A stretch of 64,000 nt of DNA from contig NZ_JAPQNS010000007.1 in NCBI RefSeq assembly GCF_028867935.1, forward strand, positions 1 to 64,000, given 5' to 3'. The translations under genes and the position numbers were made by a program. The notes under the pieces are model-generated. The model saw only the letters and a list, made by a program, of their open reading frames with translations. It ran no database searches and was not told the origin of the DNA. Shown in pieces: positions 16,520 to 25,620 of the stretch; the stretch's first letter is position 1, and the number at the start of each line of letters is the position of its first letter. Source of the DNA: Flavobacterium sp. SUN052. GTDB lineage: Bacteria; Bacteroidota; Bacteroidia; Flavobacteriales; Flavobacteriaceae.

Positions 16520-18193
16520 ATGCTATCGCATTTACTGATCAAGAATTACGCCCTTATTGAGCAACTCGAACTGACACCCGATGTCGAACTAAACATCGTA
16601 ACGGGGGAAACAGGGGCCGGAAAATCCATCATGCTGGGGGCTATCGGATTGCTTTTGGGCAACCGAGCCGATACGAAAGTATTGTACGACCCAAGCCTCA
16701 AATGTGTTATTGAGGGTACGTTCGACGTGTCGGGGTATTTTATCGAACAACTGTTCGAAGACGAAGAACTAGATTATTCCAGCACTTGTGTGGTGCGACG
16801 GGAAATAAGCCCCAGCGGCAAAAGCCGGGCTTTTGTGAACGACACACCCGTAAATCTTGAGTCCCTCCGGCGGGTAACCAGTCAGTTGATGGACGTGCAC
16901 TCTCAGCACGATTCGGTCTTGCTTGGCTCTAATGAATACCAGCTTCAGATTGTTGACATTTACGCTCAGGACGAAACCCTTCTCCGCACATACACCGTTG
17001 ACTACCAAGCCTATCGCGCTAAAAAAACGGCTTTAGACAAGCTCAAAGCAGAAGCTTCGGCCATGCGAAAGGAGTTTGATTACAACAACTTCCTATACCG
17101 TGAGTTAGTGAAAGCCCAACTACAGGAGGGCGAGCAGGAGCAGCTGGAAGACGAATTGAACGTGCTGGAAAATGCGGAGGAGATTCGGGAGAAATTGCAA
17201 TTGGCTTTCGATTATTTAGACAATCCCGAACAGTCGGTGGTGTCGTTGTTGAAAGGGGCTGTTAGTACACTATCCGCCATTTCAAAGCTCTCAGGCCAAT
17301 ACGCTGGCTTGCAGGAACGCGCCCAGAGCACTTTGATTGAGTTACGCGATTTGGCCGATGAAATTAGCACTGAACAGGATTCGGTAGAAACGGATGAAAC
17401 CCGTGCGGAGAAAGTTCGGGAACGGCTCAACATGTTTTATCAGCTATTCAAGAAACATACTGTCTCATCCGTCGATGACTTACTGACTATCCAGGCAGAC
17501 CTGCAACAAAAAGTGAGTAAGGTTGAGAATATGGACGAGGAGATGGCCGCTGCTGAACAGGCTGCTACCGAAGCCCGCGCTCGCTTGATGCACAGTGCCG
17601 AGCAGCTTTCAGAGGCTCGTCGAGCGGTGCTAGCTAGTATCGAAACCGAAATTGGGGGTCTACTTCATGATTTAGGAATGCCTAATGCCTCGTTGCGCAT
17701 TGATTCAGAAGTGGGCAAGCCGCTGCCGACGGGAGTCGATACGGTCACGTTTATGTTCAGCGCCAACAAAGGGATTAAACCGCAACAGTTGAAAAACGTG
17801 GCATCAGGTGGTGAGTTTTCTCGCCTGATGATGGCGATCAAATACATCCTGGCCAGCAAACGGTCGTTGCCAACGATTATTTTTGATGAGATCGACACGG
17901 GCGTTTCGGGTGAAATTGCCATCCGGATGGGCAATATGATGAAAGACATGGCTCATAATCACCAGATTATTGCCATTACGCACTTGCCCCAGATCGCAGC
18001 ACAAGGCACCCGGCATTATTTTGTGTATAAAGATCACTCTGCCGACCGGACCGTGAGCCGAATCCGCCAGTTGACCTTTGATGAGCGGATAACCGAAATT
18101 GCCCAAATGATCGGTGGGAAAAATCCGTCGGCCAATACCGTTAAAAATGCCCGTGAGATTCTGAAACAGGGCAAAATGGTTGTAGCAAAATAG
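16520..18193 (+). CDS. recN: DNA repair protein RecN
   Basis: 557-residue SMC-like ATPase acting early in double-strand-break repair. Walker A GETGAGKS is at residues 29-36; the central part (about 150-370) is a long, Glu/Lys-rich coiled coil; the C-terminal half has the ABC signature in VASGGEFSRLMMAIK and Walker B in TIIFDEIDTGVSG, followed by AITHLPQIAA. Complete length for the family. A short purine-rich sequence (AAGGAG at about 16505) lies before the start. Last gene of the conserved bamD-recN block. Confidence 0.96.
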   Translation: MLSHLLIKNYALIEQLELTPDVELNIVTGETGAGKSIMLGAIGLLLGNRADTKVLYDPSLKCVIEGTFDVSGYFIEQLFEDEELDYSSTCVVRREISPSGKSRAFVNDTPVNLESLRRVTSQLMDVHSQHDSVLLGSNEYQLQIVDIYAQDETLLRTYTVDYQAYRAKKTALDKLKAEASAMRKEFDYNNFLYRELVKAQLQEGEQEQLEDELNVLENAEEIREKLQLAFDYLDNPEQSVVSLLKGAVSTLSAISKLSGQYAGLQERAQSTLIELRDLADEISTEQDSVETDETRAEKVRERLNMFYQLFKKHTVSSVDDLLTIQADLQQKVSKVENMDEEMAAAEQAATEARARLMHSAEQLSEARRAVLASIETEIGGLLHDLGMPNASLRIDSEVGKPLPTGVDTVTFMFSANKGIKPQQLKNVASGGEFSRLMMAIKYILASKRSLPTIIFDEIDTGVSGEIAIRMGNMMKDMAHNHQIIAITHLPQIAAQGTRHYFVYKDHSADRTVSRIRQLTFDERITEIAQMIGGKNPSANTVKNAREILKQGKMVVAK

Positions 18194-18224
18194 TAAGACC
18201 AATGCCGAAACCAACTAAATAGTA

Positions 18225-18680
18225 ATGCATAAACTTATTCTTCCAGTAGCCGTCAGCTTGTTCTTTTTTTCGTCATGCCAGAATAGTGGTCAAGGTGATG
18301 CCGTAAAAACAGCAGAAGCCGAAGTGTTCAAAATTCATGATGAAGTGATGCCTCGCATTGGCGACATTATGAAACTACAAAAACAGCTGAAAGCAAAAAT
18401 AGCCGCAACTGACAGCGCATCAGCCGGACAGGGTACCCCCTCAGCCACCCTTCGCACCGATGAAGAAAAAGACCAGGCGATGCGATTGAATCGCCGTTTG
18501 GCCGAAGCTGATAGCCTGATGATGGACTGGATGAGTAATTATAAAGGCGATACCCTGACCACCTTAAAACCTGAACAGGCATTACAGTACTTAGACGCTG
18601 AAAAGCAAAAAATAGCTGATGTTCAGAAAAAAATCACGAGTAGCATTGCCGATGCCAAGCAGTTCCTGGGAGGCAAGTAG
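18225..18680 (+). CDS. Small helical lipoprotein of unknown function
   Basis: 151 residues with a lipoprotein signal (LFFFSSC, Cys at residue 18). The mature part is nearly all predicted helix with heptad-like spacing (VMPRIGDIMKLQKQLKAKI; QKIADVQKKITSSIADAK), suggesting a short coiled coil. I do not recognise a family. It lies 31 bases after recN and just before the SCO1/cytochrome c pair. Its stop codon is followed at once by the inverted repeat at 18685. Confidence 0.65.
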   Translation: MHKLILPVAVSLFFFSSCQNSGQGDAVKTAEAEVFKIHDEVMPRIGDIMKLQKQLKAKIAATDSASAGQGTPSATLRTDEEKDQAMRLNRRLAEADSLMMDWMSNYKGDTLTTLKPEQALQYLDAEKQKIADVQKKITSSIADAKQFLGGK

Positions 18681-18684
18681 GTTT

Positions 18685-18742
18685 GTATGGTGGATTTGTA
18701 ATCCCCCATTATTCTTTCCGGTGGATTACAAATCCACCATAC
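18685..18742. repeat. Inverted repeat overlapping the SCO1 start (23-bp arms)
   Basis: Arms 18685-18707 and 18720-18742 pair at 22 of 23 positions around a 12-base loop (arm core GTGGATTTGTAATCC). It fills the gap between the helical lipoprotein gene and the SCO1 coding region and contains the only plausible late start codon for SCO1 (GTG at 18721). Confidence 0.88.
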
Positions 18743-19383
18743 TATTATTCTGTCGACCGGTTTTAGCGTTTCTACTGCTTGTAGGCTTTGCTTCCTGCCA
18801 ATCAGGAACTGATCAATTGCCGATTCTGGGTCAGAAAGAAGTCGTGACGAAAACCGTGAACGGGAAAACCGTAACGGATTCTGTCGACCATACTATTCCT
18901 GACTTTAAGTTTATAAGTCAGTATGGCGACACAGTTTCGGCAAAATCGCTGGACGGCAAAATTTACGTAGCTGACTTCTTTTTTACGACCTGCCCCACCA
19001 TCTGCCCCAAAATGAAAACTCAGCTGAAGCGTGTTTACGACCGTTTTAAGGGCAATTCAAAGGTGATGCTGCTTTCACATACCATAGACCCAACGCACGA
19101 CTCCGTGGCTGTTCTACGCGAGTTTGCCCAAAATCTGGGCGTCGAGGGGCGTCAATGGTTATTTGTAACGGGCAACAAAGAGTCCATTTACGACATTGGT
19201 CAGAATAGCTACATGGTCAGTGCCGCCGAAGATGCGTCAGCACCAGGAGGTGTTGTTCATAGTGGAGCCTTTATTCTGGTCGACACTCAAAAGCGCATAC
19301 GGGGCATTTACGACGGTACAACCATCGACGGTGTCGATAAAATGATGGCCGATATGGACAAGTTACTGGCCGAAACGAAATGA
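18721..19383 (+). CDS. SCO1/SenC copper-chaperone-like thioredoxin-fold lipoprotein
   Basis: 221 residues from GTG 18721. SCO proteins deliver copper to the CuA site of cytochrome oxidase or act as thiol reductases. The copper ligands are visible: CPTICPK (C-x3-C) and the distal histidine in GGVVHSGAF. A lipoprotein signal LLLVGFASC precedes the domain. The start is uncertain: an upstream ATG at 18619 would overlap the preceding gene by 62 bases and put 34 unrelated residues, partly encoded by the inverted repeat, before the signal peptide; GTG 18721 gives a normal lipoprotein signal but lies in the right arm of that repeat. Overlaps the downstream cytochrome gene by 4 bases (ATGA). Confidence 0.88.
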   Translation: MDYKSTILLFCRPVLAFLLLVGFASCQSGTDQLPILGQKEVVTKTVNGKTVTDSVDHTIPDFKFISQYGDTVSAKSLDGKIYVADFFFTTCPTICPKMKTQLKRVYDRFKGNSKVMLLSHTIDPTHDSVAVLREFAQNLGVEGRQWLFVTGNKESIYDIGQNSYMVSAAEDASAPGGVVHSGAFILVDTQKRIRGIYDGTTIDGVDKMMADMDKLLAETK

Positions 19384-19799
19384 GTAAAAAAACATACGTA
19401 GCGCTCCTGGCGCTCACCTTCGCGTTTTTGGGATTCATCAGTTCCTGCCAGACTCAGGAAGAAATTAAACGTCAGAAATACATCACAGAGGGGATTCTGC
19501 TCTACCAGAACAATTGTGCGAACTGCCATCAGCGCGATGGCAAAGGGCTGGCGGCCCTTTACCCACCCCTGGCCGGATCGAATTATTTAGCAAAGAAAGA
19601 CAGCATCATCCATATTATCCGGCACGGTCAACAGGGTCCAATTCTGGTAAATGGCAAACGATATAACCGTCCAATGCCTCCTCAGACGCACTTGAGTGAT
19701 CTGGAAATCGCGGAGATCGTCACCTACATTTATGCTGAATGGGGCAACAGCGATAAAATTGTCGACGTGAAATACGTGCGAAATGTGCTGAATAAATAG
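19380..19799 (+). CDS. c-type cytochrome lipoprotein
   Basis: 139-residue monoheme cytochrome c. Lipobox SSC gives a lipidated Cys23, so the protein is anchored to the outer face of a membrane. The heme motif is CANCH at residues 46-50 and the likely axial methionine is in RPMPPQTHL. The fold matches class I cytochrome c. Translationally coupled to SCO1, so it probably serves the respiratory chain or reports on copper delivery to an oxidase coded elsewhere. Confidence 0.9.
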   Translation: MSKKTYVALLALTFAFLGFISSCQTQEEIKRQKYITEGILLYQNNCANCHQRDGKGLAALYPPLAGSNYLAKKDSIIHIIRHGQQGPILVNGKRYNRPMPPQTHLSDLEIAEIVTYIYAEWGNSDKIVDVKYVRNVLNK

Positions 19800-19886
19800 G
19801 CCATTGCCTAAACTATGCATGCAGTGTAGTGATTTACGGGTAAAAGGCTGTATTTTAGATGCTTTGACGCTAAAACGCAACCTGTT

Positions 19887-21155
19887 ATGACTCGCTCGTT
19901 CACCCCTGTGTTGCTTGCCTTATTGTTCCTCTTCAGCTCCACATTGAGTTGGGCACGTTCAATTCTGATTCCAATGGATGAACAACAGGCTAACCACCTG
20001 AAAGCCTACGGTATTGCTTACTCCGTATTGAAGGCCGATGCAGAGGTTGAGTGGCTGCTCAATTATCGGGGTGGGAGTTTTATGTTACCCTACACCACGG
20101 CTTTCGAAACGGAGTGCCGGGTTCGGGGCGTGTCAGCCTCCATTATTTCTGATGCCGAAGCCGCGTCGATTCGACAACAACTGGGCAACCCCGACCTCAA
20201 TGCAGATGTAGTAAAGCTCGTGAAAGCCGCTAAAATTGTGGTGTATTCGCCCATCAAGGTGAGTACGGCTGAGTTTGAGAATACCGATGCGGTTTTGATG
20301 GTGCTCAACTATGCCGAAATCCCCTACGAAGTGGTGTATGACGATGAGATATTAAAAGGTGATTTGCCTAAATACGACTGGCTCCACCTGCACCACGAAG
20401 ATTTTACTGGCCAGTTTGGGCGTAACCTGCACCGGATGAGTGTAGACGATATAAAAGCTCAGGAAAACATTGCCACCAAATATGGATTCCCCAAAGTATC
20501 GCAGATGAAATTGGCAGTAGCCAAAAAGATCAAGGAATTCTTAGCGGGCGGAGGCTATTTGTTTGCCATGTGTTCGGGAGCCGAAACCTTTGATATTGCG
20601 CTGGCTGCTGAAGGTGTGGACATTGTTGGCAGTAGTTTTGATGGGGATGGTGCCGACCCCGACGCTCAATCAAAACTTGACTTCAGCAAGACGGTGGCTT
20701 TCTATAATTTTAACCTTGAAGGAGATGGCGGATACCGGGGTTTTTCCAGCTTTTCCGACATCAATTCAGCGGTTGGCCGCGGCTACGATCAGCCAGGCAC
20801 CTTCTTTGAATTGTTTAATTTCTCGGCCAAGTGGGACGTTATTCCTGCGATGCTGACCCAGAATCACGAGAATATCATTAAAGAGTTTTTTGGCCAGACA
20901 ACGGCTTTTCGGAAAGGAGCGGTAAAACCAAACGTGTTGGTTATGGGCGAAAGCAAAAGCTCTGATCGATACTTGTACGGCGAGTTAGGCCGCGGGCAAT
21001 GGACATTCTACGGGGGCCATGATCCAGAGGGCCTTCGGGGCAATAATTTCCGCACCCCTACCGATCTGAATCTACACCCCCACTCACCTGGATACCGGCT
21101 CATTCTGAATAATGTCCTGTTCCCCTCCGCCCGGAAGAAAAAGCGGAAAACCTAG
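19887..21155 (+). CDS. Secreted class I glutamine-amidotransferase-like protein
   Basis: 422 residues with a signal peptide ending near SWA (residue 23). A nucleophile-elbow-like segment GGYLFAMCSGAETFD (about residues 225-240) resembles the Cys centre of class I amidotransferase/ThuA-like folds; nearby acidic and histidine residues occur in LHHEDF and GGHDPEG. From memory, homologues in Cytophagales are often labelled asparagine synthetase B, which this is not: there is no N-terminal Ntn cysteine and no synthetase ATP site. The true reaction is unknown. A basic tail (SARKKKRKT) ends the protein. Separated from the cytochrome gene by 87 bases. Confidence 0.6.
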   Translation: MTRSFTPVLLALLFLFSSTLSWARSILIPMDEQQANHLKAYGIAYSVLKADAEVEWLLNYRGGSFMLPYTTAFETECRVRGVSASIISDAEAASIRQQLGNPDLNADVVKLVKAAKIVVYSPIKVSTAEFENTDAVLMVLNYAEIPYEVVYDDEILKGDLPKYDWLHLHHEDFTGQFGRNLHRMSVDDIKAQENIATKYGFPKVSQMKLAVAKKIKEFLAGGGYLFAMCSGAETFDIALAAEGVDIVGSSFDGDGADPDAQSKLDFSKTVAFYNFNLEGDGGYRGFSSFSDINSAVGRGYDQPGTFFELFNFSAKWDVIPAMLTQNHENIIKEFFGQTTAFRKGAVKPNVLVMGESKSSDRYLYGELGRGQWTFYGGHDPEGLRGNNFRTPTDLNLHPHSPGYRLILNNVLFPSARKKKRKT

Positions 21156-21159
21156 CAAA

Positions 21160-21218
21160 GGTAATTCGGTAATTATGTGACTGGGTAATTGGTGAGACGT
21201 TCCCATTTACCCAGTCAC
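21160..21218. repeat. Heptamer-type inverted repeat between convergent genes
   Basis: GGTAATT-like words occur on the left (GGTAATT, ATGTGAC, TGGGTAA, TTGGTGA). The 12-base core GTGACTGGGTAA (21177-21188) has an exact complement at 21207-21218; pairing outside the core is imperfect. The right side stops two bases before the stop codon of the DUF427 gene. Confidence 0.75.
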
Positions 21219-21219
21219 C

Positions 21220-21501
21220 TTATTCACTAATTTTTACTCCCTTCCAGAAAGCTACCCGATCTTTGATCTGGCTGGCAGCCGGTTTCGGCTCAGGATAATA
21301 CCAGGCCGCATCGGCATTCGTCTGCCCATCGACTTTGAGCGAGTAATACGAGGCCAGCCCTTTCCAGGGGCAGGTTGTGTGCGTTTGGCTATCGGCCAGA
21401 TACTCCGCCTTCACTGATTCTTTAGGAAAGTAATGGTTATTCTCAACAACGACGGTATCATCGCTCTCAGCGATAGTCTGTCCGTTCCAAATGGCTTTCA
21501 T
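21220..21501 (-). CDS. DUF427 domain protein
   Basis: 93 residues beginning MKAIWNG, the usual N-terminus of the family (an upstream start at 21543 adds 14 unrelated residues). Family marks: ESDDTVVVENNHYFP, then the TCPWKGLASYYSL core and AAWYYPEPKPAA. DUF427 is a small all-beta cytoplasmic domain of unknown biochemical role, common in actinobacteria, proteobacteria and Bacteroidota. It lies between the convergent amidotransferase-like gene and the GH5 gene without an evident link to either. Confidence 0.88.
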   Translation of the reverse strand: MKAIWNGQTIAESDDTVVVENNHYFPKESVKAEYLADSQTHTTCPWKGLASYYSLKVDGQTNADAAWYYPEPKPAASQIKDRVAFWKGVKISE

Positions 21502-21625
21502 ACTTTGACGTTTCTGATTGGTACATATGCAGTTGCCCGGCACTTATTTTACTAGACAACAACGTGTTCAGTCAATTTTGTTTTATCAAAACGGGGGCAA
21601 GCCAGAACTTGCCCCCGGCCTTTTG

Positions 21626-24064
21626 CTATTCCCCTATTTTCAACAGCTTTATGGTCCTCTGCTGCTGGTTATCTACCTGAATATGGAGCAGGTAATGTCC
21701 AGTTGGTAAGCGTTCACCAAATACTACAGATTGCCCTTGTTTAGCCGCTCCCAATGCGGCTTGCTCACGCCCTTGCATGTCCACCACCCGTAGTGACTGT
21801 ACATCCTGACCCGGCACAAACGTAAACTGGTGGCTGGCTGGATTCGGATAGAACTGATCCGTAACCGACTCGGTAGCTACTCTGGCCGAACCAGCACAAA
21901 CCGCCACTGTTTTACAATATTGCTTATACCAGGGAGCTGCCGAATAGTTAACCCCCACGCATACTTGACCACCGTTGAACCAGGGACCAAAACAGAAAGT
22001 CGCCTGTCCTCCATTGGGCGTCACACTCTGGGTGGACCCCGTACACCACCAGGAGAACGCTGTCGCATTGGCTAGATTGGCGCTATTCAGGCTATAGGTC
22101 AACACATTATTAGGACGAGCGCAATCGGGACCAATAATGTCGGCGGTGCTGGTTGTGGCTGGCGGTGGCGTTACTACCGGGTTATTGACGGTAATGTTGA
22201 TACTGCCCGACGTGGCAGCTGCCCCGGTATTATCAGTCGCTTTGGCTGTCAGAGCGTAGGTACCGGCTGATACATTACCCCAGACAAACCGGTATGGCGC
22301 GGCAGTGGCTTCACCCAATTTGGTTTGCCCATTGAAAAACTCAACCCTGCTTACAGTTCCATCGGCATCACTAGCCGAAGCAGTGATCGTAACGGAAGCC
22401 GGGGCTGTAAAGGTGGCATTGTTCGCGGGAGAGGTCAACGCTACGGTTGGCGCCTGATTAGGTGGTGGAGGGGGCGGTGTAGCCGTAGTCGACGAGGGGG
22501 GTGTGGTGGTTGTACCCGATGTACAGACCGTTATCGTTTTGCAGTACTGCTTATACCAGGGTGCTACCGAGTAATTCACGCCTACACACACATCGCCACC
22601 GGTAAACGATGTCCCAAAGTCAATAGTAACGCGTCCAGCTGTAGGAGTCACGCTTCGGCTTGACCCAGTAAACCACCACGAAATAGTAGTGGCATTTGCC
22701 ATATTAGCCGCACTTAGCTCGTACGTTTTCACCTCATTCAGCCGGGCACAAGATTCGCCATTGATGTCTGACGATGGCGGTGGTACGGTAGGCGCGGCAG
22801 CTACCGTAACCGACACGGCTGATGACAATAACGGTCCTCCACTGCTCAGAATGGCTTTTGCTGAGAACGAATAGGTTCCATTAGTCAGGTTGCTTATGGT
22901 CCAGGTGTAGGGCGCAGTAGCATCTTCGCCTAGTTTGTTAGCCCCACTATAAAATTCGACTGTTGTGGCGGTTGTGTTACTCACGCTAGCCGATACTATC
23001 AGCGAACTGCCTGTTACCAGGGTTGTGCTGCTGGCGGGAGAGGTTAACGTTACAGTTGGTGTTGGCGGCCCAAAATCATCGGCAGGATTCAGAATATGAT
23101 CTTTTACCCAAGTTCCCGAAAATGTCGTGTTGTTCCATTGTTGCCTGGCGCAGGCGTTGGGGTTGAGCGCAGCCGACGACTCGCTTTTGTCGGCAAAGCT
23201 CCAGTTGCACCAGCTTATTTTCTGCCCACCGGGGTTATTACCTGCCATGAGGTCCATCCAGGCCTGCGCGTTGGTGTAATCGCTGCCACCATCGCCCGTA
23301 TAGCTACTGGTACCCCATTCGGAGCAGAACAACGGCAGTTGAGTACTTACCGACCGAATATCGTTCTGGAAATAGTGCGACCCAGCGTAGTAATGAAACG
23401 TGTACATAATATTGGTCGCGTTGGCCCCCGTCAGTGGATTAGCCAGCACATCCTGTGGCCGTTGGCACCACTGGGGCGTGCCCACCAGTATTATAGCGTT
23501 TGGGGCATACTGACGAATGACCGGTATTACCTGGTCGGCGTAAGTCTTAATTGTGTTCCAGTCGACACCATTCGGTTCGTTGCAGATTTCGTAAATCACG
23601 TGCGCTTTGTTACCATGTTTCTGCGCCATTGTGCGGAAGAAATCGATGGCGTAGGAGAGCCGATCGTTGGGATTTCCGGGGTTGAGCACATGCCAGTCAA
23701 TAATGCAGTATATCCCACTTTGAGCTGTCCAGTCAACTAGCTGATCAATTTTAGCCCGCAAACCAGCCTGATTATTGAGATAGCCACCTTCATCCACATA
23801 CATAGCCGCCCGAAACACATCGGCCCCCCATTGGGTGGCCAACGCCTGTACCGACGACTGGTTATAACATTGATCGAACCATTGCAAACCGTGCGAACTC
23901 ATACCGCGAAGTTGAATGGGTTTTCCGGCAGCATTGCAAAGTTGCCGGTTCACCACCTTCAGCTGCCCGTTTGCAGCCAAAGGCGTTGGGGTTTGGGCCG
24001 TGGCTACTGTCCCAAGCAGCACGCTAAGCCATAATGTAAAGAGAAAGAGGAGCTGTCGTTTCAT
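21626..24064 (-). CDS. Secreted GH5 cellulase with Ig-like modules and T9SS sorting domain
   Basis: 812 residues. A signal peptide (ending near ATAQ, residue 24) is followed by a GH5 catalytic domain to about residue 320; the acid/base is Glu163 in ICNEPNG and the nucleophile Glu249 in FCSEWGTS. The LRGMSSHGLQWF opening is typical of endo-beta-1,4-glucanases of subfamily 2. Two bacterial Ig-like domains (each with VEFxxGxxKLGE...APY) alternate with two copies of a cysteine-containing ~80-residue module (ending APWYKQYCKT). The C-terminus (FYPNPASHQFTF...LPTGHYLLHI) is a T9SS sorting domain. Expected to attack cellulose or mixed-linkage glucans at the cell surface. Confidence 0.93.
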   Translation of the reverse strand: MKRQLLFLFTLWLSVLLGTVATAQTPTPLAANGQLKVVNRQLCNAAGKPIQLRGMSSHGLQWFDQCYNQSSVQALATQWGADVFRAAMYVDEGGYLNNQAGLRAKIDQLVDWTAQSGIYCIIDWHVLNPGNPNDRLSYAIDFFRTMAQKHGNKAHVIYEICNEPNGVDWNTIKTYADQVIPVIRQYAPNAIILVGTPQWCQRPQDVLANPLTGANATNIMYTFHYYAGSHYFQNDIRSVSTQLPLFCSEWGTSSYTGDGGSDYTNAQAWMDLMAGNNPGGQKISWCNWSFADKSESSAALNPNACARQQWNNTTFSGTWVKDHILNPADDFGPPTPTVTLTSPASSTTLVTGSSLIVSASVSNTTATTVEFYSGANKLGEDATAPYTWTISNLTNGTYSFSAKAILSSGGPLLSSAVSVTVAAAPTVPPPSSDINGESCARLNEVKTYELSAANMANATTISWWFTGSSRSVTPTAGRVTIDFGTSFTGGDVCVGVNYSVAPWYKQYCKTITVCTSGTTTTPPSSTTATPPPPPPNQAPTVALTSPANNATFTAPASVTITASASDADGTVSRVEFFNGQTKLGEATAAPYRFVWGNVSAGTYALTAKATDNTGAAATSGSINITVNNPVVTPPPATTSTADIIGPDCARPNNVLTYSLNSANLANATAFSWWCTGSTQSVTPNGGQATFCFGPWFNGGQVCVGVNYSAAPWYKQYCKTVAVCAGSARVATESVTDQFYPNPASHQFTFVPGQDVQSLRVVDMQGREQAALGAAKQGQSVVFGERLPTGHYLLHIQVDNQQQRTIKLLKIGE

Positions 24065-24265
24065 AAAATTTAGGCGTCAATGGTTAACGATCCAATGTAC
24101 TCAGAATACTAGCAACAAATGATAAAGTGTTTGACTATATCGCCCTAGTTTTGAGCAATCGGTAGGTTTTAATTTTGAGGCCCGTACGGGTTAGAAAGTG
24201 CTGCGACTTTCCTTTCGTCATTAGCAGGTGATACCACATATAGCTCACCGTAATCTCTTGTTCTT

Positions 24266-25612
24266 ATGAAAACGTCACGCAGAGATTTTTTACGAAATTC
24301 AGCCCTTACAGCTTCGGGTGCCGGACTAATCAGTTTACCCACAATTGAAGCCATTGCCAGCCATCGGAAACCGGTGTCGCCCAATGCTAAACTCCAGATT
24401 GGCGTGATCGGCTGCAACGGCATGGGATGGTCAGACCTGCGTTCGCATCTCCTACTCAGCGACGTACAGTGCATAGCGCTGGCTGATGTGGATCAAAGCG
24501 TGCTCGACAAACGGGCGGCCGATGTAGAGAAAATGCAGGGCACGCGCCCCCAGCTTTTCAAAGATTACCGGAAAATGCTCGAAAACAAGGCCTTGGATGC
24601 GGTGATCATCGGCACGCCCGACCATTGGCATTGCATGGCTATGATTGATTCGCTCGCGGCCGGTAAACATGTCTACTGCGAAAAACCATTGGCAAACAGT
24701 ATCGAGGAGTGTAACCTGATGCTGGGGGCTGCCAAACGATACAACAAAATTATTCAGATTGGACAGTGGCAGCGGAGTGGTTCTCATTATGAAAAAGCCA
24801 TTGAGTATGTCCGTTCGGGCAAGTTGGGCAACATCCGGCTGGTGAAAGTATGGGCCTATCAGGGTTGGATGAATCCTGTTCCGGTGAAACCCGACTCGGC
24901 ACCTCCGGCGGGCGTCGATTACGAGATGTGGCAAGGTCCGGCACCCCGCCGACCATTCAATCCGAACCGGTTCCACTTCAATTTTCGCTGGTTCTGGGAT
25001 TATGCTGGAGGCCTGATGACCGACTGGGGGGTTCACGAAATTGACATTGCTCTTTATGCCATGAAGGCCAAAGCCCCAAAATCGGTGATGGCGTCTGGGG
25101 GAAAATTGGCTTACCCTGACGACGCGTCGGAAACACCCGATACATTACAGGCGGTCTATGAATACGACGGGTTCAATATGCTTTGGGAACACGCTACCGG
25201 TATCGATGGCGGCAACTACGGCCGCACCGAAGGCATCGCTTTTATTGGCAACAACGCTACATTGGTGCTCAACCGAGATGGCTGGTCGCTGCTGCCGGAG
25301 ACGGAAACGAAAAACGGAATCAAAGTCTATAAAATAGACGACATCCCCGATCAGGTTCGTAACGGTGAATACCTAAACGAACATACTAAAAACTTTGTGC
25401 AGGCCATCAAAGACAACAACCCGTCTATTCTGAAATGCGGTATTGAAACGGGGAGCATTGCGGCCATCAACGCGCACATGGGCAACATTGCTTACAAAAC
25501 AGGCCAAAAAGTGTATTGGGATGCCAATGCGGGTAATTTCAAAAACAACCCACAGGCCAACACTCTGATGAAAGCAAGTTACCATAACGGCTGGAAACTG
25601 CCGGTCGTGTAA
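24266..25612 (+). CDS. Gfo/Idh/MocA family oxidoreductase, Tat-exported
   Basis: 448 residues. A twin-arginine signal (RRDFLRNSALTASGAG at residues 5-20) directs a folded, cofactor-loaded enzyme to the periplasm. The Rossmann domain begins QIGVIGCNGMGWSD; the family catalytic lysine is in YCEKPLANS; a C-terminal alpha/beta domain contains GGLMTDWGVHEIDIAL. Family members oxidise or reduce sugar hydroxyls with tightly held or soluble NAD(P); exported members act on extracellular saccharides. First gene of the co-directional run reaching 32494, with only 8 bases to the cytochrome gene, so coupling of sugar oxidation to that cytochrome is plausible (inference). Confidence 0.9.
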   Translation: MKTSRRDFLRNSALTASGAGLISLPTIEAIASHRKPVSPNAKLQIGVIGCNGMGWSDLRSHLLLSDVQCIALADVDQSVLDKRAADVEKMQGTRPQLFKDYRKMLENKALDAVIIGTPDHWHCMAMIDSLAAGKHVYCEKPLANSIEECNLMLGAAKRYNKIIQIGQWQRSGSHYEKAIEYVRSGKLGNIRLVKVWAYQGWMNPVPVKPDSAPPAGVDYEMWQGPAPRRPFNPNRFHFNFRWFWDYAGGLMTDWGVHEIDIALYAMKAKAPKSVMASGGKLAYPDDASETPDTLQAVYEYDGFNMLWEHATGIDGGNYGRTEGIAFIGNNATLVLNRDGWSLLPETETKNGIKVYKIDDIPDQVRNGEYLNEHTKNFVQAIKDNNPSILKCGIETGSIAAINAHMGNIAYKTGQKVYWDANAGNFKNNPQANTLMKASYHNGWKLPVV

Positions 25613-25620
25613 CCACACTC

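Noticed and set aside
18619..18720. Longer N-terminus for the SCO1 protein starting at ATG 18619
   Set aside because: It overlaps the preceding gene by 62 bases and encodes residues from another frame of that gene and from an inverted repeat, placing a signal peptide internally.
24452..25036. 194-residue minus-strand open frame
   Set aside because: It lies fully inside the Gfo/Idh/MocA gene and has no recognisable domain; typical antisense shadow.
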